Positions 16,964 through 25,452 of a stretch of DNA of 45,982 nucleotides are shown piece by piece. Both the position numbers and the translations under genes were made by a program. The stretch is from Saccharofermentans sp. Lineage in GTDB: Bacteria > Bacillota > Clostridia > Saccharofermentanales > Saccharofermentanaceae. Below the pieces are notes generated by a model. That model was given only the letters and a program-made list of their open reading frames with translations. It was not told where the DNA came from and did no database searches. The stretch is from assembly GCA_024403715.1 (NCBI GenBank), contig JAKSRJ010000018.1, forward strand, positions 1 to 45,982, in the 5' to 3' direction. Every line of letters starts with the position of its first letter. Position 1 is the stretch's first letter.

Positions 16964-16992
16964 AAAATAACCCTTAAACCCTATAATGTCAA
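16964..16992 (-). promoter_or_regulatory. Promoter of the trp operon
   Basis: Minus-strand TTGACA (16992-16987), a 17-bp spacer and TATTTT (16969-16964) form a sigma-A-type promoter with a perfect -35. Start of transcription is expected near 16957. The -35 box begins 2 bp after the stop codon of the upstream EAL-domain gene. Confidence 0.8.
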
Positions 16993-16994
16993 GG

Positions 16995-19721
16995 TTAATA
17001 TATAGTTCTGGCCTCGCTGCCTTCCCACGACATATGGTAACGCTTGATGGCATTAATGATGTCCTCAGAGATAGAAACCACTGGCTCTCGCTGTGGCTTA
17101 CCAGTGTAGTAGCCCTGAATCAGATCTACACCAAACTCTACAACAACCTTAAGCTCTTCCTGAAGCTCAACACCTTCAGCTAATACCAAGATATTATTAT
17201 CGTGCGCAAAGGAAACAATATCCTTCACGAAATGCTGCTTCTGCGGATTCTTGTGAATCTTGGAGATAAGCTGTCTGTCCACCTTAACGTAGCGTGGCAT
17301 ATATCTTAAGAGATTAGTGATGTTAGAGTAACCTACACCATAATCGTCGATAGCAATCTCGTTGCCGATAAGACTGTTCTTATGCTTAAAGTGTAAAAGC
17401 TCATCATCATCAAGCTCAGACTCTTCAGTAATCTCAATTACGAACTTATTATCGTGTTCTGTTACACGCTCGATAAGCTTATCCCAGTCGTCGCCGTCGA
17501 GCTGATAGCCTGGGAGAGAATTGATAAACACCTTGGCATCTCCAAATGAGTTGGAACGATCAATTACATCAGCTGTTACATTAAGAAGAGTTGCTCTCTC
17601 GACATCCTGAAGTCTGTTCAAGTAACCAGCAGACTCAATAATCTGAAGAGGACTAATCTTCTCTACTTCACAGCGCATCAAAGCTTCATAAGCATATACA
17701 GAACCATCTACAGCACTGACGATTGGCTGGTAGTGATAAGTAAACAGATTCTCATCCAGAATACGCTCAACAATCTGGCTTGTCTTAACCTGATTCATGA
17801 GTTCTTCATTATTATCACTATTGTTCTGAATCTGAATCATCTTCTTACGATTCTTAAGACCAATTACTCTGTTAACGAGAGCCTCTAATCCACGCTGATC
17901 GCTAATCTCCTCGATTAAGCTTGCAGAATACATCTCAAGCTTAACAGACTGATCTTCAGGCAGTTTATGATTCTTAACATCATCCTTAATCATTGCTACC
18001 AGAGCATTAGTTCTTGTTCCTTCAGGATCATCTTCAAAAGCAATAATGAATTCATCATTAGATACACGTGAACAAATCTCTTCTTCTCTTGTTCTCTCGA
18101 GAATGATTCTTGCCAGTGCATTAATCGCTCTGTCACCTGCAGCACGACCATAGTTGGTATTGATACTCTTAAATCCCTTAAGGTCAAAAGTAATCGCACT
18201 GATAGTCTTCTTTTTGCTGCCAATTAAGCTTACAACCTGATTAATAAATCCCTCATAGTTATAAAGACCTGTAAGAGAATCTCTTATCTGACTAGTCTGA
18301 ATTCTAGCAACTAACTGCTGCAAATATTGAAGACGATAGAAAGCTTCTAATCCCTGCATAACAGATCTCATCCAGACTCTGAAATCCTTAGTATAAGATC
18401 TGATCTCTGTTCCAAAATTAAGAACTGTATAACCAAAGCAGCGGTCATCACAGAACAAAGGATTGAAGAAATATGTTGTCGGATAATCCCTGTCTTCAAA
18501 TAAATCAGGAATCATATCTTCAGACTTAAAACTTCTGTTAAAGCTAACTTCATTGCCTTCAAAATGGTCTGTGCAGGATAATACGTTATACATATCCTCT
18601 GCATAGCCCTTACGTCTAGACTTCTCACCGATATTATTCTCAGGATTTAAGAATCCATCGTTAAGGCACAAATCAAATCTAGTAAAAGGCTTGATCTGAT
18701 ACAGATATCTCTGCAAAGCCTCTAAGAAATTCTTCATGCTTGTCTGAGCCATCAAATCCTCAAGCAGATGATTAAAGTCTGAGAACATACTTCTGGCAGA
18801 CTGCTCAGTTCTCCATGCTGATCTTCTGGACGAGATAACCATAGTATCAGCATCAGCGTCCATCTTACAACCACAGCTCTCGCCGATTATTAATTCTGTA
18901 GAAGGCTCGAATTCTGGAATACCATCACCATTAATCTTCGCATTAATATAATGGAACGCATACTCGCCACATCGTCTAGAAGGAATTGGTGCTGATGTTA
19001 GCGGAGCTGGTGCTCTACGCCCATCTTCAACGCTATCGTAGCCTACTATCGCGATATCTTCTGGAATCTTAATGCCTGCTTCAGAAAGCTTAGCTGCTAC
19101 ACCAATAGCGGAGATATCATTAGCGCAGGCAATCGCACGAGGCATATGATCACGATCGAACAAAAGCTTTTCCGCAAATATCTCTGCCTGGTCGTACCAG
19201 TAGTTCCCGTGGAATATCCAGTTCTCATTAACCTCTAAGTTATGGTTAGCCATACAGTCTCTGTAGGCATTAAGTCTTTGAACTGAATGCGGGTGACCTT
19301 CCTTACCCCCAAGGAATGCGATGTCCTTATAACCGTGCTCAACAATTAAATGCTCAACTAACTTGTATACAGGGTTATAGTGATCCATCATGATGGAATC
19401 AAAAAACTTACTCTCTCTATCGATAACAAGTACAGGGCCATCAAACTTAGCCTTAACGCTCTCCTGCAAAGTATCACTGAAATTACGTGCGAGAATAGTA
19501 TCAAGTAAGATTACGACTGCCTCGAACATATCGTAGTTAACAAGCTCATAGATATTTATATCTCCAAGCTCGCGAAGCCAGTCTTCTTGATATTTTTGGT
19601 ATAAGGAAAATACGCAGATATCATAATCCTGCTTATAGGCTTCTGTTATGAAGCCCTGCAAGAATTGTGTTTGAGTAGCCTCGTCAACCTGGCCTGCCAA
19701 AACAGCGATTCTCTTCCTCAT
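16995..19721 (-). CDS. LacI-like sensor, degenerate GGDEF and EAL c-di-GMP phosphodiesterase
   Basis: A 908-residue signalling protein. Residues about 1-290 resemble the ligand-binding domain of LacI-type regulators (type I periplasmic-binding fold: FLGGKEGHPHSVQRLNAYRD, IACANDISAIGV, DIAIVGYDSVEDGRRAPAPLT) without the HTH. About 300-475 is a linker/GAF-like region. About 478-635 is a GGDEF domain whose motif reads SNDEF (554-558), so cyclase activity is doubtful. About 650-890 is an EAL domain keeping Gln665, Glu679 (EALMR), the EITE Glu, Asp792-Asp793, Lys813 and Glu849, so phosphodiesterase activity is likely. No signal peptide or membrane segment: a cytoplasmic small-molecule sensor. ATG 19721 has GGAGG 6 nt upstream. 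Confidence 0.9.
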   Translation of the reverse strand: MRKRIAVLAGQVDEATQTQFLQGFITEAYKQDYDICVFSLYQKYQEDWLRELGDINIYELVNYDMFEAVVILLDTILARNFSDTLQESVKAKFDGPVLVIDRESKFFDSIMMDHYNPVYKLVEHLIVEHGYKDIAFLGGKEGHPHSVQRLNAYRDCMANHNLEVNENWIFHGNYWYDQAEIFAEKLLFDRDHMPRAIACANDISAIGVAAKLSEAGIKIPEDIAIVGYDSVEDGRRAPAPLTSAPIPSRRCGEYAFHYINAKINGDGIPEFEPSTELIIGESCGCKMDADADTMVISSRRSAWRTEQSARSMFSDFNHLLEDLMAQTSMKNFLEALQRYLYQIKPFTRFDLCLNDGFLNPENNIGEKSRRKGYAEDMYNVLSCTDHFEGNEVSFNRSFKSEDMIPDLFEDRDYPTTYFFNPLFCDDRCFGYTVLNFGTEIRSYTKDFRVWMRSVMQGLEAFYRLQYLQQLVARIQTSQIRDSLTGLYNYEGFINQVVSLIGSKKKTISAITFDLKGFKSINTNYGRAAGDRAINALARIILERTREEEICSRVSNDEFIIAFEDDPEGTRTNALVAMIKDDVKNHKLPEDQSVKLEMYSASLIEEISDQRGLEALVNRVIGLKNRKKMIQIQNNSDNNEELMNQVKTSQIVERILDENLFTYHYQPIVSAVDGSVYAYEALMRCEVEKISPLQIIESAGYLNRLQDVERATLLNVTADVIDRSNSFGDAKVFINSLPGYQLDGDDWDKLIERVTEHDNKFVIEITEESELDDDELLHFKHKNSLIGNEIAIDDYGVGYSNITNLLRYMPRYVKVDRQLISKIHKNPQKQHFVKDIVSFAHDNNILVLAEGVELQEELKVVVEFGVDLIQGYYTGKPQREPVVSISEDIINAIKRYHMSWEGSEARTIY

Positions 19722-19796
19722 GCGTGCCTCCATAGTTTCCCAACTATATGAATGATAACATTTAGAGACTATAGGAATATGAACGAACTTTTAATA

Positions 19797-21203
19797 CTAT
19801 TTAACATCTTCGTAGACAGTTAAATCGTTAATCCACTTACCACGCTTCACCAAAAAGAACCCTATTACGCCCTTAAAAAACTCGATTATTTGAACGCAAA
19901 CATAAAGCCAAATCAGAGGCATTGCGGTATATCTAGAAAGCAAGAATGCAATCGGAACCTCTACGCCCCACGAATAGCAGCTATCAAAAAGGAAAGTAAC
20001 AAAAGTCTTGCCGCCAGATCTTATTATGAAGTAAACCGCATTGGTGTAAGCCATCGATGGCATAAAGAACGCATACGCCCAAATCAAATACTGAGCCAGC
20101 ATCTTAACCTCATCTGTTGTGTTATATACACTAGGGAAAACGATTGCAGTTACAGCCATTAAAACAGCAGATAGAATACTAATCTCTACAGAAAAAGCCG
20201 CTAACCTATATGCGTAAAGTTTAATGTCGCTGACACTTCCTTTACCGAGTTCCTGACCAATCAAAATCGCGATAGCATTACCCATAGCAACGAAGGCAAT
20301 ATTAAATACGTTAGATAAAGTAGTATTAATACTTACGGCTCCCATCGCAGCCAAGCCTCGAACAGAATAACACTGCACAAGCGCGGTTACACCCATAGAC
20401 CACAAAGCCTCGTTAAGGAGTAGCGGAAAGCCCTTAATCGCGAAGTCCTTCAAAAGCTTATCTGGTATCTGAAGGCTTGATAAGTATCCCTTAATATACT
20501 TGTGTTTGTTGCTATGCGTATGAGCCCAAATAACTACGATAGCTACCTCAATAAATCTCGAAATGTTAGTAGCAACCGCAGCACCAACGACACCCATGGC
20601 AGGGAATCCAAGCTTACCGTAGATAAAAACATAGTTACCGATTAAGTTAACAAAGACTGCTATGATTCCGGCTTTCATAGGAACCATAGTATCGCCTGTC
20701 TCACGAAGTGTAGATGAGTATACATTTGTTATTGCTAGTGGAAGCATTCCAATCATCATCACTCTTAAGTAACGAAGACCTTCTGACATAGTAACTTCCA
20801 TATTTCCAGATTCTCCACCCTCGTGGAGGAACAAGCTAATAAGCTGTTCTCTTCCATACCAGAAAATCAGGGATGCTACTATAGTTGTTACAATGGCTCC
20901 AATCATCTTGGCACGCATGGTATACTGCATACCCTTATGATCCTGCTTACCCCAGAACTGAGCAGAGAAAATGCCGATTCCAGATAAGCCACCAAATATA
21001 CAGAGATAGAAAACAAACATGAGCTGATTAACGATTGATACACCAGACATCGCATCAGTACCAAGTCTTCCTACCATGACATTATCGAGCATACCAACAA
21101 TATTTGTTATGCCATTTTGAATCATGATTGGAACCGCAATCGCGAGTACTCTAGTATAAAAACTCTTAGGAGCAACCAAGATATTTTTGATACTTCTGTT
21201 CAT
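19797..21203 (-). CDS. MATE-family efflux transporter
   Basis: Membrane exporter of the MATE family, 468 residues with about 12 hydrophobic helices in two MatE repeats (about 15-180 and 245-410). The opening LAIAVPIMIQNGITNIVGMLDNVMVGRLGTDAMSGVSIVNQ region is characteristic, as are GLSGIGIFSAQFWGKQD and AIAILIGQELGKG. The family exports cationic drugs or metabolites with sodium or protons; the substrate here is unknown. A ribosome binding site (AAAGGG) precedes the ATG. The EAL-domain gene follows 75 bp downstream on the same strand and may be cotranscribed, since no terminator is seen in between. Confidence 0.92.
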   Translation of the reverse strand: MNRSIKNILVAPKSFYTRVLAIAVPIMIQNGITNIVGMLDNVMVGRLGTDAMSGVSIVNQLMFVFYLCIFGGLSGIGIFSAQFWGKQDHKGMQYTMRAKMIGAIVTTIVASLIFWYGREQLISLFLHEGGESGNMEVTMSEGLRYLRVMMIGMLPLAITNVYSSTLRETGDTMVPMKAGIIAVFVNLIGNYVFIYGKLGFPAMGVVGAAVATNISRFIEVAIVVIWAHTHSNKHKYIKGYLSSLQIPDKLLKDFAIKGFPLLLNEALWSMGVTALVQCYSVRGLAAMGAVSINTTLSNVFNIAFVAMGNAIAILIGQELGKGSVSDIKLYAYRLAAFSVEISILSAVLMAVTAIVFPSVYNTTDEVKMLAQYLIWAYAFFMPSMAYTNAVYFIIRSGGKTFVTFLFDSCYSWGVEVPIAFLLSRYTAMPLIWLYVCVQIIEFFKGVIGFFLVKRGKWINDLTVYEDVK

Positions 21204-21319
21204 TTTCTTTTCCCTTTCTTAAGTGATGTTGTTCAAGAATACCATACGATTATCGTTTATTTGGCTTCGCGAATAATGTAAAATATCACATAGATTTTTT
21301 TAAGAAAAGAGGGATTGAT

Positions 21320-21850
21320 ATGGAAAGTAACAATAACAAAGCCAAGTTAATGGCTGGACTTACAGTCGCATTTTTTGTGATACTTTTCCCATGTGTTTTC
21401 ATCGGACAGTTCTTATTTACTTTCGCTTTGGTAGATGAGAATTATGGTCTTGTTGCTTTAGGCGTTATTCTCGCATGTATTGGATGGGCGCTCGATATTG
21501 CAGTATGCGCGATACTTTTAATTGCACAGTGGAAGTTGTTTGTTAAGATGGGCGAGCCTGGTTGGAAAGCACTTATTCCTTTCTACAACATTTACACTAT
21601 GTTAGAGAAAGCTGGATACCCTGGACTTCTTCTTCTTGTTATTTTGGTTCCAGGAGTAGGTTCATTAGCATTAGTTGTTATTATGATTATGGCTTGGATT
21701 TCTATCGGTGAGAAATTCGGAAAGTCTATTGGCTGGATTGTTGGATTCATGATTATCCTTAACATGATTGGTTTCCCATACCTCGCATGGTCAGATGACG
21801 TATTTAACCCAGCTCTTGGTCATCAGGCATCACCAACTAATAATTATTAA
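21320..21850 (+). CDS. DUF5684-like small membrane protein
   Basis: Membrane protein of 176 residues with about four to five hydrophobic helices. The central segment, with WKLFVKMGEPGWKALIPFYNIYTMLEKAGYPG in two parts around residues 72-105, resembles the DUF5684 family, in which a G-x-x-G-W-x-x-l-I-P-x-Y-N motif links two helices. No enzymatic motif is visible and the role is unknown. GAGGG lies 6 nt before the ATG. It stands alone between the divergent MATE gene and the buk-pta pair; no clear terminator follows. Confidence 0.75.
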   Translation: MESNNNKAKLMAGLTVAFFVILFPCVFIGQFLFTFALVDENYGLVALGVILACIGWALDIAVCAILLIAQWKLFVKMGEPGWKALIPFYNIYTMLEKAGYPGLLLLVILVPGVGSLALVVIMIMAWISIGEKFGKSIGWIVGFMIILNMIGFPYLAWSDDVFNPALGHQASPTNNY

Positions 21851-21903
21851 TTAAAAAAGATACATATTTTGAATTGAAATACATCTCATAGTTATGTAAA
21901 TCG

Positions 21904-21948
21904 AGTGTCCTTAAGTGGTATACTTTTCGAAGTGCTACTAAGGGCACT
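21904..21948 (+). promoter_or_regulatory. Extended -10 promoter of buk inside an inverted repeat
   Basis: TGGTATACT at 21916-21924 fits an extended -10 promoter (TGn + TATACT). It is bracketed by an inverted repeat, AGTGTCCTTA (21904-21913) and TAAGGGCACT (21939-21948), matching at 9 of 10 positions. An operator for a dimeric regulator, or a leader structure, is possible; neither is proven. Confidence 0.5.
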
Positions 21949-21973
21949 ATTATTTTGGGGGTAACTAGTTAAT

Positions 21974-23071
21974 ATGAGTTACAAAATTTTCGTAGTTAAT
22001 CCTGGAAGCACATCTACTAAGGTAGAGTTGTTCGAGGATGAAGTAAGCATTAAGAAGGCTAACGTTTTCCACGATTCCACAGTTCTTATGAATTTCCCTA
22101 CAATCAACGATCAGCTTGATTATCGTATGGAGACAGTTAAAAACTGGCTTAAGGAGAATGATGTAGACCTTACTGGCGTAGACGCTATCGTCGGCCGTGG
22201 TGGTTCATGCTATCCATTAATCGGTGGTACATATGCAGTTGATGATCGTATGATCAACGACATTCGTAATTATGTAGGTGGTATTTACCATTCCAGCATG
22301 CTCGGCGTTCAGATGGCTAAAGCTTTGCAGAATGAATTTGGTGGTAAGCTTTTCGCTGTAGATCCTATCATGGTTGATGAGTACCAGGATGTTGCTAGAC
22401 TTACTGGTGTTAAGGGAATCTACAGAATCTCTGCTACACACGCTTTGAATTTGAAGGCAACAGCTCGTGCTCATTCTAAGGTTATGGGCAAGAAGTATGA
22501 GGATCTTAATATGATTGTCTGCCACATCGATGGTGGTATAACAATCTCTGCACATCAGAAGGGCAGAATGATTGATGCTAACGATGGTAGCGGCGGTGAT
22601 GGTCCTTTCTCCCCTACACGTATGGGTTCTATGGCAATCACAGACTTCGAGAAGTTCCTTTTTGACAAGCCTAAGGACGAAGTAATCAAGCTTACAACAA
22701 GCCGTGGTGGTCTCTCTTCATATTTCGGTACATCTAATGCTGATACTATCCACGAGATGATTGATAATGGCGATAAGAAGGCAAAGCTTGTATGGGATGC
22801 AATGATTTATCAGATTACTAAGTGCATCGGCGCTATGGCTGTAGTACTTCACGGTAAGGTTGATGCAATCGTGTTAACTGGTGGTCTTATGAGATTTAAG
22901 GATGTATATGACGGAATTAACGAAGCATGTTCCTGGATTGCTCCTGTAAGTTCTTACCCAGGAGAGCTAGAGCATGAGGCAATGAGAGATGGTGCACTTC
23001 GTGTACTTCGTGGTGAGGAAGAAGCTTTGGTTTACACAGGTAAGCCGGTATTTGAAGGATTCGATTTCTAA
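21974..23071 (+). CDS. buk: Butyrate kinase family enzyme
   Basis: Acyl kinase of the acetate/butyrate kinase superfamily, 365 residues, close to the 355 of butyrate kinases and shorter than acetate kinases (about 400). The N-terminus IFVVNPGSTSTKVELFEDE is the Buk form of the phosphate-binding loop. VGRGGSCYPLIGGTYAV, ATHALNLKATAR, VCHIDGGITISAHQKGRMIDAND, DGPFSPTRMGSM and VLTGGLMRFKDV follow the Buk order. It makes ATP from an acyl phosphate and ADP. Its partner 17 bp downstream is Pta, not phosphotransbutyrylase, so acetyl phosphate may be the real substrate (inference). GGGGG precedes the ATG. Confidence 0.9.
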   Translation: MSYKIFVVNPGSTSTKVELFEDEVSIKKANVFHDSTVLMNFPTINDQLDYRMETVKNWLKENDVDLTGVDAIVGRGGSCYPLIGGTYAVDDRMINDIRNYVGGIYHSSMLGVQMAKALQNEFGGKLFAVDPIMVDEYQDVARLTGVKGIYRISATHALNLKATARAHSKVMGKKYEDLNMIVCHIDGGITISAHQKGRMIDANDGSGGDGPFSPTRMGSMAITDFEKFLFDKPKDEVIKLTTSRGGLSSYFGTSNADTIHEMIDNGDKKAKLVWDAMIYQITKCIGAMAVVLHGKVDAIVLTGGLMRFKDVYDGINEACSWIAPVSSYPGELEHEAMRDGALRVLRGEEEALVYTGKPVFEGFDF

Positions 23072-23088
23072 ATTTTAAGGAGACATAT

Positions 23089-24099
23089 ATGAGCTTTATC
23101 GAGAGAATCAGAAGCACAGCAAGTAAGGATATTAAGAGAATTGTTCTCCCAGAGTCTGAGGACGACAGAACAATCTATGCAGCAGCTAACGTTCTTACTA
23201 ATAAAACAGTTAAGCCAGTAATCATTGGTAATCCTGATGAGATTTTGGCTTCCGCAGCAAGACTTAACGTATCGCTTGATGGCGCTGAGTTCATCGATAA
23301 CACTACATCTCCAGATGTTGATAAGTATGCAGACCTTCTTGCTACTATTAGAGCAAAGAAGGGTATGACTTTTGAGCAGGCTAAGGAAATGATCCTTGGC
23401 GACCGTCTCACATTTGGTGTAATGATGGTTAAGGCAGGAGATGCTGATGGTCTTGTATCTGGTGCATGCCACACATCAGCTGATATGCTTAGACCTGCTT
23501 TGCAGATTATTAAGACAGCTCCTAATCGTAAGTGTGCATCTATCGGATTTGTATTCGAGATTCCTGACTGCGACTACGGAGAGAATGGTGTAATCCTATG
23601 CGCAGACTGTGCGCTTAATCAGGATCCTAACCCAGAACAGCTCGCGGAGATTGGTGCTGAGGCAGCTGAGTCCTTTGAAGCTTTGGTTGGGGCTCCTGCT
23701 AAGGTTGCATTCCTTTGCCACTCCACTAAGGGATCTGCTACACACCCATTCGTTGATAAGGTTGTTGAGGCAGTTAAAATCGCAAAAGAGAAGTATCCAG
23801 ACGTTATGCTCGACGGTGAGCTTCAGTTAGACGCAGCAATCATCCCAGAGATTGGCCAGTCCAAGGCTCCAGGTTCTCCTGTTGCAGGTCACGCTAACGT
23901 TCTTATCTTCCCTAACCTTGAGGCTGGTAACATCGGTTATAAGCTCATCCAGAGAATTGGTAAGGCTGAGGCATATTCATTCCTCCAGGGCTTGGACAAG
24001 CCAGTTAACGACGTATCTCGTGGCTGCACGATTGATGAACTCACAGGTATCATCGAGCTTACAGCTGTTCAGGCAATCCAGAAGGCTAATAATCAGTAA
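23089..24099 (+). CDS. pta: Phosphate acetyltransferase
   Basis: Pta exchanges acetyl-CoA and phosphate for acetyl phosphate and CoA. The 336-residue, single-domain clostridial-type enzyme starts MSFIERIRSTASKDIKRIVLPESED in the family pattern and contains ADGLVSGACHTSADMLRPALQI, FLCHSTKGSA, DGELQLDAAIIPEIG and ANVLIFPNLEAGNIGYKL(I)QRIG, which are diagnostic for Pta and absent from phosphotransbutyrylases. AAGGAGA lies upstream of the ATG. It forms an operon with the Buk-family kinase, giving ATP by substrate-level phosphorylation, and ends at the terminator at 24174-24206. Confidence 0.95.
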   Translation: MSFIERIRSTASKDIKRIVLPESEDDRTIYAAANVLTNKTVKPVIIGNPDEILASAARLNVSLDGAEFIDNTTSPDVDKYADLLATIRAKKGMTFEQAKEMILGDRLTFGVMMVKAGDADGLVSGACHTSADMLRPALQIIKTAPNRKCASIGFVFEIPDCDYGENGVILCADCALNQDPNPEQLAEIGAEAAESFEALVGAPAKVAFLCHSTKGSATHPFVDKVVEAVKIAKEKYPDVMLDGELQLDAAIIPEIGQSKAPGSPVAGHANVLIFPNLEAGNIGYKLIQRIGKAEAYSFLQGLDKPVNDVSRGCTIDELTGIIELTAVQAIQKANNQ

Positions 24100-24115
24100 A
24101 ACCCTACATTCCCTT

Positions 24116-24169
24116 CAACATTTTTAATTAAATGTTGGTGGGATTGTTGAAAAACAATCAAATCCAACA
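24116..24169 (+). other. Two mutually exclusive hairpins after pta
   Basis: CAACATTT (24116-24123) can pair with AAATGTTG (24130-24137). Alternatively TGTTGG (24133-24138) pairs with CCAACA (24164-24169), around an inner stem GATTGTT/AACAATC closed by a GAAA loop (24142-24159). The two share 24133-24137, so only one can form. They lie between the pta stop and its terminator; a role in 3'-end stability is possible but unproven. Confidence 0.5.
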
Positions 24170-24173
24170 CTTA

Positions 24174-24206
24174 CCCCAACAAAACAATCATTTTGTTGGG
24201 GTTTTT
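24174..24206 (+). terminator. Terminator of the buk-pta operon
   Basis: CCCCAACAAAA (24174-24184), a 6-nt loop and TTTTGTTGGGG (24191-24201) form a perfect 11-bp stem followed by TTTTT (24202-24206). It is a standard rho-independent terminator about 75 bp after pta and just before the convergent SGNH-hydrolase gene. Confidence 0.93.
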
Positions 24207-24224
24207 GTTGGGATTATAAAATAT

Positions 24225-25388
24225 TTAAACTGAGAAAACCTCTAGCGCTGTCCTTGCCATCTCTTCGTAGGCACTTTCGCTAGGGTGCAGATGGTCGCCA
24301 CTATCAAAACCAGGAGCGAATTTACGTGGGTCTTCCTTATCACACAGCGCCTTATCAAAATCAACTAGGCCATCAACGCGCCCAATCAAAGCCTCGTCAC
24401 GCATCCAGTCATTAAACTGAACTCTAAGCTCATCACGGAAATCAGCATATGTACGCCAACCATAGATTGGAAGCAAAGTTCCGAGATAAACTTTGTATCC
24501 GAGCTTTCTCGCGTGCTCAATATATAGATTCTTTACACCTTCGACTAAATCCTCGTACGAAGGCATATCGCTCCAAGGTCTAAATACATTAACATCTTCG
24601 CCTACTGGGTGAATGATATCATTAATGCCATGCTGAATTAAAACTGTATCAGCACCAGCGACATTCATCTCGATTGGGAATCTAGTCTCACCCTTAAGAC
24701 CATAAGCAGCGTATGTAGTGCAGTCATATTGTCTTAAAATACGTGTACCACTTACTGCGCGACGAATGATAGATACATCATTAATACCATTCTCGTAGCA
24801 CATCTTAGTAAGATAATCTGGCCAAGACTGAGCTGTAATAGAATCGCCGTAGCAAATCAAAGCGTGATTCTTCTCCTTGGTAAATACATCGATAGTATTA
24901 AGGAAATAAAACCAGTTAGTGTTACGTGTCTTATCTATAGGGAGCACGCCAGCAGAAGCGTGATTGCCATATGCACAGAACCCCTTAGATAGTGGTCCTG
25001 TAATCAGCACGCCTGAATTCATATTAGTATATGTTCCGAGGTAAATGCTAACAGACATAGTGGAGCCAGCCTTAACATCAAAAGCTACTTCATCACTTGT
25101 TGCCTCTTGCCCAGCTTCAATATCAATATACTCGTTACCAGCGAAAGTAACAGTAGTAATAGTCGACTCATCTACATCTCTGTCGCTAACAGAACTAGCT
25201 ACTGTAACCTTAGTGATGTGAACAGGCTCGACGCCAGTTAGGTTAGAAAACCTAAGTCTAACCTTAGAACCGTCAAAGCACATAAATATAGGATAACGAA
25301 GCGTAATGTCTTTACTGTAGACACACTCCTTCTGATCAATTATTGAAGTTGCATTGCCCCAGCAGGACACCCATTTTGTATCTGCCAT
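24225..25388 (-). CDS. SGNH/GDSL-family hydrolase
   Basis: Esterase or lipase-like hydrolase, 387 residues. An N-terminal beta-rich part (about 1-170) precedes the SGNH domain: block I CYGDSITAQ with nucleophile Ser183, block III HGINDI (Asn256), and block V GDHLHPS with Asp365 and His368. No signal peptide is visible, so it acts in the cytoplasm. Relatives deacetylate or cleave carbohydrate esters; the substrate is unknown. The start at 25388 (MADTKWVSCWG) follows AAAGAGA; a TTG 6 nt upstream is less likely. The divergent neighbour is a membrane acyltransferase, so the pair may add and remove acyl groups (inference). Confidence 0.88.
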   Translation of the reverse strand: MADTKWVSCWGNATSIIDQKECVYSKDITLRYPIFMCFDGSKVRLRFSNLTGVEPVHITKVTVASSVSDRDVDESTITTVTFAGNEYIDIEAGQEATSDEVAFDVKAGSTMSVSIYLGTYTNMNSGVLITGPLSKGFCAYGNHASAGVLPIDKTRNTNWFYFLNTIDVFTKEKNHALICYGDSITAQSWPDYLTKMCYENGINDVSIIRRAVSGTRILRQYDCTTYAAYGLKGETRFPIEMNVAGADTVLIQHGINDIIHPVGEDVNVFRPWSDMPSYEDLVEGVKNLYIEHARKLGYKVYLGTLLPIYGWRTYADFRDELRVQFNDWMRDEALIGRVDGLVDFDKALCDKEDPRKFAPGFDSGDHLHPSESAYEEMARTALEVFSV

Positions 25389-25452
25389 AACCAAAATCTC
25401 TTTCGTTGTTTATCGTCATATACTATACTTAATTAGACCTAGGAGGCAAGCA

